Source: Bryobacteraceae bacterium (GTDB lineage Bacteria > Acidobacteriota > Terriglobia > Bryobacterales > Bryobacteraceae). From it: a DNA stretch of 9,975 nucleotides. A program made the translations under genes and the position numbers. Under the pieces are notes generated by a model, which was given only the letters and a program-made list of their open reading frames with translations, did no database searches and had not been told where the DNA came from. Positions 1-5,364 of the stretch are shown here, piece by piece (within the stretch, counting starts at the first letter, position 1; each line of letters starts with the position of its first letter). The DNA lies in the NCBI GenBank assembly GCA_014379815.1, contig JACMLA010000495.1, positions 1 through 9,975 of the forward strand, written 5' to 3'.

Positions 1-1602
1 CCAGCGCGAAGCAACGCGAATCACCACATGGGCTGCCCGTTTCTGAATGTCCACGATCTCGGAATCTTCGAGCCGGATGGCCCAACCTCGTCCTGCTTTC
101 GCGTCCCACTTCTCCAAAGCCGAGACAGAAAGTTTGCTGCCTCCATACCGCAGCCATAAGGCGATGGACGAAGGCTGATCCCGCTCGAAATCGCCCGCCA
201 TGCCCAGTGTAACCAGAGTCTGCCCATCGAAGTTGACCGCCCTTGAAACTTGGCCGGACGAGAATGTAGGATCGCCCCGCAGTGTCCGTCCGTGCATATA
301 GCGGCCTGAACTGTCGATCAGGCTGCCATCGAAATCGTAGTGGGCGAGCAGATCCTTATGGTCGACATCCACAGGTTTCCCCGCGAGCGAAGCCTGCCAG
401 TCACGCAGTGCGTTGACTACCTGAGGAGACTTGAGGAACTCTTCCCGCTGCCCAATCGCGGCTGTTTGCTCCTGCTCCTGCCGGCTCTCTCCCTCCGTAG
501 GCAGGCGGAAAAATGGCTCGGCGTTGCCGCGTCGTCCATCCAGCCCCTTCTCGTCCACGTTGTTGAAAAACGCGAAGAAGCTGTAGTAATCCTTGTGCGA
601 AATAGGATCGTACTTGTGGCTGTGACATCGTGCGCAGCCCATCGTTAATCCCATCCACGCAGTGGCTGTAGTCTCCGCACGATCCGCGACATACTCGACC
701 AGATACTCTTCGGGCACCGCTCCGCCCTCGAAGTTGATCATGTGATTCCGATTGAAGCCGCTGGCAATCTTGCCTTCGGTGCCGGCACCCTTCACCAGAT
801 CCCCTGCAAGTTGCAAGGTTGTGAACCGGTCGAAGGGCATGTTGTCATTAAAGGCGCGGATCAGCCAGTCGCGCCACGGATACATTTCGCGGCTGTTATC
901 GATATGGAATCCATGGGTGTCGGCGTAACGCGCAACATCGAGCCATTCCATCGCCATCCTCTCCCCATAGTGGGGCGAGCGCAGCAAGCGGTCTACCTGC
1001 TTCTCATAGGCATCGGGAGCGCGGTCCTTAACGAAGGTTTCGACTTCTTCCCGGGTAGGCGGCAAGCCGGTAAGGTCCAGGCTGACGCGGCGCAGCAGGG
1101 TTCGGCGATCTGCTTCCGGAGCCGGGACGATCTTGTCGCGTTCCAGCTTTGCCTGGATAAACCGGTCTATCTCATTTCGCACTGACGAAGCATCGGCAAC
1201 GACAGGAAGTTCTGGCCGCTTCGGCGCATTAAAAGCCCAGTGAGTTTGCCACTCGGCTCCCTCTTCGATCCAGCGCTTTACCGTGTCGATCTGTTTCGCA
1301 TTCAGAGACCTTGTAAACGTAGGAGGCGGCATCCGACGCGCCGTCTGTGCATGACTGATACGCTGAAACAGCAGGCTCTTCGCCGGGTCGCCAGGCACAA
1401 TCAGAGCACCCCGCTTCGTCTGCGCGAACGCTCCGTCTTTGGTATCGAAGCGAACCGCCGCCATGCGATGGTTCTCGTCAGGACCATGGCACTGAAAGCA
1501 GTTGTCAGACAGCACCGGCCTGACGTCGCGGTTGAAGTCAACTTTGGGCTGAGCAGCGAACACAGCTGCAGCAGTAACGAGCAGGGTAGTAATCAGTCGC
1601 AC
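1..1602 (-). CDS. Exported PSCyt1/DUF1549 (Planctomycete cytochrome-type) protein, C-terminus cut by window edge
   Basis: The frame stays open from a GTG at 1602 to the window edge (534 codons). GTG is chosen because GGAG lies 4 nt upstream and a signal peptide follows: basic start, hydrophobic stretch, likely cleavage after FAA near residue 17. A PSCyt1 domain covers about residues 20-120, with one c-type heme motif C35-F-Q-C38-H39 and the usual RMPPP motif near 90-94. A DUF1549 domain covers about 140-350 and ends in a second CxxCH (C323-A-R-C326-H327) followed by HKYDP. From about 420 the sequence looks like a concanavalin/LamG insert (HYDFDGSLID). The usual C-terminal DUF1553 domain would lie outside the window. 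The family is common in Planctomycetes and Acidobacteria, often in exported polysaccharide-degradation loci, but its reaction is not established. It lies 20 nt behind the amidohydrolase, probably in one transcript. Family call is firm; function is open. Confidence 0.9.
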   Translation of the reverse strand, partial: MRLITTLLVTAAAVFAAQPKVDFNRDVRPVLSDNCFQCHGPDENHRMAAVRFDTKDGAFAQTKRGALIVPGDPAKSLLFQRISHAQTARRMPPPTFTRSLNAKQIDTVKRWIEEGAEWQTHWAFNAPKRPELPVVADASSVRNEIDRFIQAKLERDKIVPAPEADRRTLLRRVSLDLTGLPPTREEVETFVKDRAPDAYEKQVDRLLRSPHYGERMAMEWLDVARYADTHGFHIDNSREMYPWRDWLIRAFNDNMPFDRFTTLQLAGDLVKGAGTEGKIASGFNRNHMINFEGGAVPEEYLVEYVADRAETTATAWMGLTMGCARCHSHKYDPISHKDYYSFFAFFNNVDEKGLDGRRGNAEPFFRLPTEGESRQEQEQTAAIGQREEFLKSPQVVNALRDWQASLAGKPVDVDHKDLLAHYDFDGSLIDSSGRYMHGRTLRGDPTFSSGQVSRAVNFDGQTLVTLGMAGDFERDQPSSIALWLRYGGSKLSVSALEKWDAKAGRGWAIRLEDSEIVDIQKRAAHVVIRVASRW

Positions 1603-1622
1603 GTTTCTCCGCCTGTATCGTC

Positions 1623-2501
1623 TTAGTATGACACTCCCGGCCACCGGTAGAGCCGGGCGGCATTCTCACTAAAGTACTGTCTGGCGGGAGTAGATCCTTT
1701 GCTACGGAAGTACTCGCCCACCACTCTCAGCTGCGTTCCATAGTCGGAGAGTCTGTTGCTAACAGGCCAGTTGCTTCCATAGACCAGCCGGCTGGCTCCA
1801 AAAGTGTCCCAGAGCTCGTCCAGAACATCGCGATAAAACACCACGGAATCCGGCACCCGGCCCTCATGGTCTTTGCGGAGTACCGCCGACACTTTAATAA
1901 AAATCCCAGGCGCCCCTGCCAGCAGTTTCAGTTCAGCCGAGGGCGACGGATACATCGGCAGGTGGTTGACAACGATTCTCAGGTCAGGCAATCGCGCTGC
2001 CAGTGCGGCCACCTTCGGCAGCTGATCGGGACCTGTCAGAACGTCTAGAGACAGTCCTGCCGTAGCGAGCTGTTCCAGCTTCGGGTAGAACTCCTCTTTC
2101 AAGCTCGACCCCGAAATCCGGATTCCCCGGAATTTTGGATTCGCGGAAAGACGCGTCAGATCGCTGCTGAAGCTTGCCGAAGCGGGATCTAAATGCCCAA
2201 CAACGCACAGGAACAGCTTGTCTTCGCTAGCACGCTCCAGAATCCAGTCGTTGTCCGCTAACCACGGACTCGCTTCCACAATCACTGCTCCGGTAACGCC
2301 ACTGGAACCAATCGCGGTGCGAAAATTGCTCGCAAGATGCGGCTTGTAAAGTACGCGCTCGCTTGCGGGTGGCCACGGAACGCCTTGCGCGCGATTCGTG
2401 TCGTAGATGTGGATGTGCGTATCCACAATCGGAATCAGAGGAATCGCGGCGCACACTGGCAACGCTGCGGTTCCGGCCAGAAGCGATCGGCGTGTCAGCA
2501 T
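1623..2501 (-). CDS. Tat-exported amidohydrolase-2 family TIM-barrel metal hydrolase (COG3618-like)
   Basis: A 292-residue protein with an ATG start. The N-terminus T-R-R-S-L-L followed by a hydrophobic Ala/Leu stretch resembles a Tat signal, so the enzyme probably acts outside the cytoplasm. The mature part opens with the metal-binding strand VDTHIHIYD (D27, H29, H31). GHLDPA, GIRISG, a NHLP strand-end histidine and a late YGSNWPVS motif follow in the order expected for amidohydrolase_2 / fuconolactonase-like proteins. In many relatives the last motif is GSDWP, with Asp as the metal ligand or base; here it is Asn. Relatives include sugar lactonases and decarboxylases, and the sequence does not fix the substrate. 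It is the first gene of a two-gene unit with the downstream cytochrome/DUF1549 gene. The 132 bases upstream to the hicA remnant hold no promoter I can defend. Confidence 0.85.
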   Translation of the reverse strand: MLTRRSLLAGTAALPVCAAIPLIPIVDTHIHIYDTNRAQGVPWPPASERVLYKPHLASNFRTAIGSSGVTGAVIVEASPWLADNDWILERASEDKLFLCVVGHLDPASASFSSDLTRLSANPKFRGIRISGSSLKEEFYPKLEQLATAGLSLDVLTGPDQLPKVAALAARLPDLRIVVNHLPMYPSPSAELKLLAGAPGIFIKVSAVLRKDHEGRVPDSVVFYRDVLDELWDTFGASRLVYGSNWPVSNRLSDYGTQLRVVGEYFRSKGSTPARQYFSENAARLYRWPGVSY

Positions 2502-2633
2502 AACTTTCAGAATTAAGTGTCTTACTTACGTCAACAATAATCGGCGTACTTTCGAGGTACGGACGACCTCGGCTGGGAAGTAGTGCCGGGTATAGGGTCG
2601 CTGGTGCTCAGCCGTTCACCCTTCCGAAGCGCT

Positions 2634-2836
2634 CTATCTGTCGATTGGCAGTCCGGCGAGTTTCATCAAGTGGCGTTGCAATCCGACTTTGAGCCGGCTT
2701 GAACCGTGCATGGGATTGAAAGTCTGACATTGACTCCGGACTTTGAGTAGACATGGTGACTGCCATTGACCCGAAGCAGAGTCCAGCCTTCGGATTCGAC
2801 CAGCTTGGCCAGTTCCTTGCCCGAAAGTGGTGTCAC
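2634..2836 (-). pseudogene. hicA: hicA mRNA interferase toxin, broken by a 1-nt frameshift
   Basis: Intact HicA is a small double-stranded-RNA-binding-fold ribonuclease that cleaves mRNA. Here GTG at 2836 opens a frame reading VTPLSGKELAKLVESEGW, then LLRVNGSHHVY with the catalytic His of the GSHH motif (H27), then VNVRLSIP. That frame then turns into unrelated sequence and stops at 2666. The expected C-terminal half (MHG, then LKVGLQRHLMKLAG) is in another frame of the same strand and ends at TAG 2634-2636. The switch is at the CCC of ATCCCATG (plus strand 2712-2714). The 203-nt span is one base short of a 67-residue HicA, so a single lost base explains it. The start overlaps the hicB stop as GTGA, the usual coupled arrangement. 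The truncated 56-residue product keeps the His but lacks the final strand and helix, so it is probably inactive. A sequencing error in the C run is possible. Confidence 0.85.
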
Positions 2837-3036
2837 AAGGCGACTTCAATTACCTGATCATCCAGCCGGAGCACTGGTTCCTCAACAGCCACGGACAGGC
2901 ATCCTTCGATCGCCTCGAGGATGTTGGCTTCAATCTCCTCCATGGTCTCGCCCTGGGTGGCGCAGCCCGGTATGGAAGGCACCTCAGCCCAGAAACCTCC
3001 CTCATCGGCCTTGTGAACAATCACGCGGATTCTCAT
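2833..3036 (-). CDS. hicB: HicB-like antitoxin (short, UPF0150 type)
   Basis: A 67-residue protein matching the partial RNase-H-fold HicB domain: an N-terminal strand MRIRVIVHKADEGGFWAEVP, the signature IPGCATQGETMEEIEANI, then a helix with EAIEGCL. HicB antitoxins bind and block the HicA ribonuclease. The start is supported by AAGGG about 6 nt upstream of ATG. The stop overlaps the start of hicA by 4 nt, so antitoxin precedes toxin. The protein ends just after the core fold and has no C-terminal helix-turn-helix or ribbon-helix-helix, so self-repression by this protein alone is uncertain. With hicA broken, it may persist as an orphan antitoxin or be in decay. Confidence 0.9.
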   Translation of the reverse strand: MRIRVIVHKADEGGFWAEVPSIPGCATQGETMEEIEANILEAIEGCLSVAVEEPVLRLDDQVIEVAL

Positions 3037-3083
3037 AGGTTCCCTTTGACTCTAATCCGGAACACATTCCTCAGTCAGGAGAG

Positions 3084-3094
3084 TGACATTGTCA
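3084..3094. repeat. 11-nt palindrome in the leader upstream of hicB
   Basis: TGACA-T-TGTCA is a perfect 5+1+5 inverted repeat in the 75-nt gap between the DUF2225-like gene and hicB, about 48 nt upstream of the hicB start. Operators of toxin-antitoxin operons are often short palindromes in this place. It is short enough to arise by chance, and this HicB has no visible DNA-binding domain, so an operator role is only a guess. Confidence 0.2.
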
Positions 3095-3111
3095 GCGTGC
3101 CGCCAACAGAA

Positions 3112-3759
3112 TCACTTTTGCGAAAGCAGCTCAGCCAGGCTATGCGCGGTAACGTCGCGCCTCTGAATCAGCGTGAGCTGGCGCCGCAGAACGGCTTCAA
3201 GAGCAGGCGGGACATCGTCGTTATCGAGACCCTCCGAACAAGCTACAGTAGCCTGTTCAAATTCACCAGCACGCCGGTAGACATCTGTAATCAAAGCAAA
3301 CTCGCTGACCAGATCGGCCCCAAAGTTAACGCCCTCTGCTTTCCCACGCCGCCAGTAAGCAACCGCTTTCTGTCGGCAATGTATCGCGCCCGCCGCATCG
3401 CCAAGATCATCGGTGGCCCATGCCCCATGCAGCGAACTCCACCCGGCATCCGCAGGCTGATTCAGCCGGTCGAGAAGAAACGCATAAACAAGAAACTTCC
3501 GAGCCTCTGGCGTAACCAGTGCCTCAACACGCGCTTGAGCAAACTCGTCCGAACGGACAACAGCTACCGCGGCCTCCGACGCGGAACTGAGATCCTCCGC
3601 GGCATACCCACACGCCACGCATTCAGAAATCCAGAGGGGTAAGGTACTCCGAAGTGGCTCGCAAGGGCGGGTGTCGAAGTCAGGTGGCCCTGCAGGCTCG
3701 GGCAGTGAGGCCACACTTACTTCGTTCCCGGCACCACACACCGCACAGGCCACCACCAT
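3112..3759 (-). CDS. DUF2225-like zinc-ribbon protein with C-terminal helical (TPR-like) region
   Basis: A 215-residue cytoplasmic protein with no signal peptide. The N-terminus carries C5-x2-C8-G and a later C47-x2-C50-GYA pair, likely forming one zinc ribbon, with an extra C33. The stretch FDTRPCEPLRSTLPLWISEC before the second pair follows the pattern of DUF2225 proteins (a DLRP-like segment, then RST, then CxxCGYA). From about residue 60 the sequence is Ala-rich and helical. Residues 125-200 look like paired TPR-type helices (AIHCRQKAVAYWRRG, YRRAGEFEQATVACSEG). DUF2225 proteins have no settled function. The ATG lies 5 nt after the stop of the dehydrogenase gene and has no good ribosome binding site, so translation is probably coupled. 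It is the last gene of the glgP run; 75 nt separate it from hicB. Family assignment is from memory of the motif pattern and is moderately sure. Confidence 0.75.
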   Translation of the reverse strand: MVVACAVCGAGNEVSVASLPEPAGPPDFDTRPCEPLRSTLPLWISECVACGYAAEDLSSASEAAVAVVRSDEFAQARVEALVTPEARKFLVYAFLLDRLNQPADAGWSSLHGAWATDDLGDAAGAIHCRQKAVAYWRRGKAEGVNFGADLVSEFALITDVYRRAGEFEQATVACSEGLDNDDVPPALEAVLRRQLTLIQRRDVTAHSLAELLSQK

Positions 3760-3764
3760 TGGCG

Positions 3765-4796
3765 TCAGATGCTGATGACTATCTTGGCAGCGCCGCCGCT
3801 ACCTGTCTCGAGCATGTCGAAAGCAGCGTTCGCCTGTGCCAGATCCATGCGATGTGTGATCAGCGTTCTGAAGAGCTTCGGGTTTGCCTCCAGCATCGCG
3901 ATCGCAGCCGGTGTTTCATGGTTCGAACGCCGGATGTTGTAAATCGTAAGCTCCTTCCGGCGTAAAACATGGAAGTTCACTTCTGTTTGCGGCTCCGAAG
4001 GAATGCCGGTCACGATGGTGCGGCCGGCGCTGCGCGTCACGGCACATGCGGCCTGGATGGTCCCGGCCTTCGTAGCGCAGTCGATGGCGCAATCCACGCC
4101 CCGCTTTCCCGTTTCCCGCAGAATGTCCCTCACCGCATCCGTTCCGGCCGGATCGATCACAGCGCTAGCTCCCAGTTGCATCGCAAGCTCGCGACGTTCC
4201 GCACGTGGTTCAATCACCCAGATGCGACCCGCGCCGGTCATCCGCAGCGCAGCGAGCGTTAGCAGCCCAATTGGTCCTGCACCGAATACAGCCAGGGTTT
4301 CGCCCAGCTGAATATGCGCAAACTGGAGCGAGTGTAGAACCACCGCAAGGGGCTCAAACAAAGTGGCCGTCTCACTGTCTAGAGAGTCCGGCATGGGCAG
4401 CACGTTGTGAGCAGGGAGATTCACATACTCGCGGAAAAAGCCTGGTTCGGGCGGCGAGCTAAGGAACCGGATGTTGTCGCAAAGGTTATGGCGCCCGCTG
4501 TGACACTGCTCACAGTGGTAACAGAACAGTGCGGGTTCCAGCAGGACGCGGGCCCCGGTCGTGATCCCGGTGACACCCGTTCCCCCGCCGGTGATTTCTC
4601 CGGTTGGTTCATGTCCCAGGACGACCGGATACCGAATGACGACATCGCCTATCGAGCCTTCCGCATAGTAGTGGAGATCGGATCCACAGATGCCAACATG
4701 ACGCACTCGCACCTGGATTTCCCCTGGGCCCGGGGGGACGCGTTCCGATTCGAAAAGCCGGAATCGGCGGGGTTCAAACAGTTCGGCGACGATCAC
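3765..4796 (-). CDS. Zinc-dependent medium-chain dehydrogenase, sorbitol/polyol dehydrogenase-like
   Basis: A 343-residue MDR-superfamily enzyme, typical length for sorbitol, xylitol or threonine dehydrogenases. The GroES-like catalytic domain has C37 in the GICGSD motif and H62-E63 in GHEPTGEI. The structural zinc loop has four cysteines, C92, C95, C98 and C106. E148 in the FEPLAVVLHSL segment matches the glutamate of polyol dehydrogenases. The Rossmann domain has the nucleotide loop G172-A-G174-P-I-G177, and an acidic E196 at the end of the second strand suggests NAD(H) rather than NADP(H). Expected reaction: NAD-dependent oxidation of a secondary alcohol of a sugar alcohol; the exact substrate cannot be read from the sequence. 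The start is GTG, one base after the TAG of the upstream zinc-ribbon gene, so the two are almost certainly co-translated. The DUF2225-like gene follows after 5 nt. Confidence 0.9.
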   Translation of the reverse strand: MIVAELFEPRRFRLFESERVPPGPGEIQVRVRHVGICGSDLHYYAEGSIGDVVIRYPVVLGHEPTGEITGGGTGVTGITTGARVLLEPALFCYHCEQCHSGRHNLCDNIRFLSSPPEPGFFREYVNLPAHNVLPMPDSLDSETATLFEPLAVVLHSLQFAHIQLGETLAVFGAGPIGLLTLAALRMTGAGRIWVIEPRAERRELAMQLGASAVIDPAGTDAVRDILRETGKRGVDCAIDCATKAGTIQAACAVTRSAGRTIVTGIPSEPQTEVNFHVLRRKELTIYNIRRSNHETPAAIAMLEANPKLFRTLITHRMDLAQANAAFDMLETGSGGAAKIVISI

Positions 4797-4797
4797 G

Positions 4798-5292
4798 CTA
4801 TTTCTTAAACAAGCTATCGAACGCGGCGCGAGCGTCGCTGGGCGTGCGAACCGAACTCGGTGCGACCACAGGAGTCACTGCGACGGCCGCATGCGCACCT
4901 TCCCGCACAACGGTAATGTTTGCGCTGAAAAGCTCGCACTCGTTGGACTTGTCTTTATACGGGATCCGCGCAGCAATTGGTTTCAGACACTGGAAGCGCG
5001 TGGATGGCTCGAAATGTGAGCATTGTTTACAGCAGTGCAAATCAGCGTTGCACTTGGGACACATTCCTTTGAAGTCGGTGCCGGGGAGCAGGACTGTGGT
5101 GCAGCTATAACATCTGGAGGCAGTCACGGATTGAACCAGGCGAGGGAGGCGGGGCCCATTTGGATCCTGAAGCGAACGAGGCCCCTGAGGGCCACGCGGC
5201 TTTTGTCCGCCGCCTGTGTCACGATGCTCGCTCTTGTCACGACTCGCGTCCTGCTGATAGCCGTGTTGCCGGTACTTACGATCCTGATCCAT
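4798..5292 (-). CDS. Cys-rich zinc-ribbon protein of unknown function
   Basis: A 164-residue protein I cannot assign to a named function. Residues 1-55 are hydrophilic, rich in Gln, Asp, Arg, Gly and Pro, and probably disordered. A classic zinc ribbon follows: C61-x2-C64 and C78-x2-C81. A second Cys set follows directly (C87, C88, C91, C102, C119) in a stretch including CCKQCSHF and RIPYKDKSNECELF, perhaps a second metal site. The tail is Ala/Val/Pro-rich and ends in a short amphipathic segment, ARAAFDSLFKK. No signal peptide or membrane segment is visible. It starts at ATG 5292; the only good Shine-Dalgarno, AAGGAG at 5308-5313 (minus strand), is unusually far away (15 nt). It sits between glgP (72 nt upstream) and the dehydrogenase (1 nt downstream), so it is probably co-expressed with both. 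A nucleic-acid- or protein-binding role is only an inference from zinc ribbons. Confidence 0.8.
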   Translation of the reverse strand: MDQDRKYRQHGYQQDASRDKSEHRDTGGGQKPRGPQGPRSLQDPNGPRLPRLVQSVTASRCYSCTTVLLPGTDFKGMCPKCNADLHCCKQCSHFEPSTRFQCLKPIAARIPYKDKSNECELFSANITVVREGAHAAVAVTPVVAPSSVRTPSDARAAFDSLFKK

Positions 5293-5330
5293 AGCTATAT
5301 GAAATAGCTCCTTAGTGAAGAAGGAAGGAG
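5293..5330 (-). promoter_or_regulatory. Leader of the zinc-ribbon gene: distant Shine-Dalgarno with two competing hairpins
   Basis: On the minus strand AAGGAG (5313-5308) is the only ribosome binding site candidate, 15 nt before the ATG. The spacer holds the inverted repeat AGCTAT/ATAGCT (5309-5304 with 5298-5293, 5-nt loop), which reaches into the last two bases of AAGGAG and ends directly at the start codon. Upstream, CTCCTT (5330-5325) is the exact complement of AAGGAG, with an 11-nt loop. The two pairings share bases, so they exclude each other, and the second would hide the ribosome binding site. The pairing is visible in the sequence; any control role is inference. Confidence 0.35.
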
Positions 5331-5337
5331 GAGGAAA

Positions 5338-5363
5338 CGGCAGAAATAGAACGTATTTTGCCG
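5338..5363 (-). terminator. Terminator-like hairpin directly after glgP
   Basis: Starting one base after the glgP stop codon, the minus strand reads CGGCAAAATA, loop CGTTC, then TATTTCTGCCG. This forms a 10-bp stem with a single bulged base. It is followed by a 21-nt pyrimidine-only tract beginning TTTCCTCC (5337-5317). This resembles a weak intrinsic terminator or attenuator, since the tract is mixed C and T rather than pure T. It would lower, not necessarily abolish, read-through into the zinc-ribbon, dehydrogenase and DUF2225-like genes. It could instead protect the 3' end of a processed glgP message. Confidence 0.45.
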
Positions 5364-5364
5364 C

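Noticed and set aside
742..1626. Two plus-strand frames of 128-147 codons near the left end
   Set aside because: They lie antisense to the PSCyt1/DUF1549 gene, whose minus-strand frame is open throughout and carries heme motifs and a signal peptide.
2553..2571. Inverted repeat CGAGGT/ACCTCG with a 7-nt loop upstream of the amidohydrolase
   Set aside because: Only 6 bp long and not followed by a T tract, so not a credible terminator; it may be chance.
2705..2720. Programmed ribosomal frameshift to make full-length HicA
   Set aside because: A -1 shift at ATC CCA would restore the frame, but there is no slippery heptamer of the X-XXY-YYZ kind and no downstream structure I could see; a simple base loss is the simpler explanation.
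2634..2849. A 71-codon open frame covering hicA, taken as an intact gene
   Set aside because: Only its last ~25 residues look like HicA; its first part is out of frame with the conserved GSHH half, so it is the second half of a frameshifted gene, not a separate protein.
2827..3642. A 271-codon open frame on the plus strand opposite hicB and the DUF2225-like gene
   Set aside because: It runs antisense to two recognisable genes, has no family motifs, and its composition is what a reversed coding frame gives.
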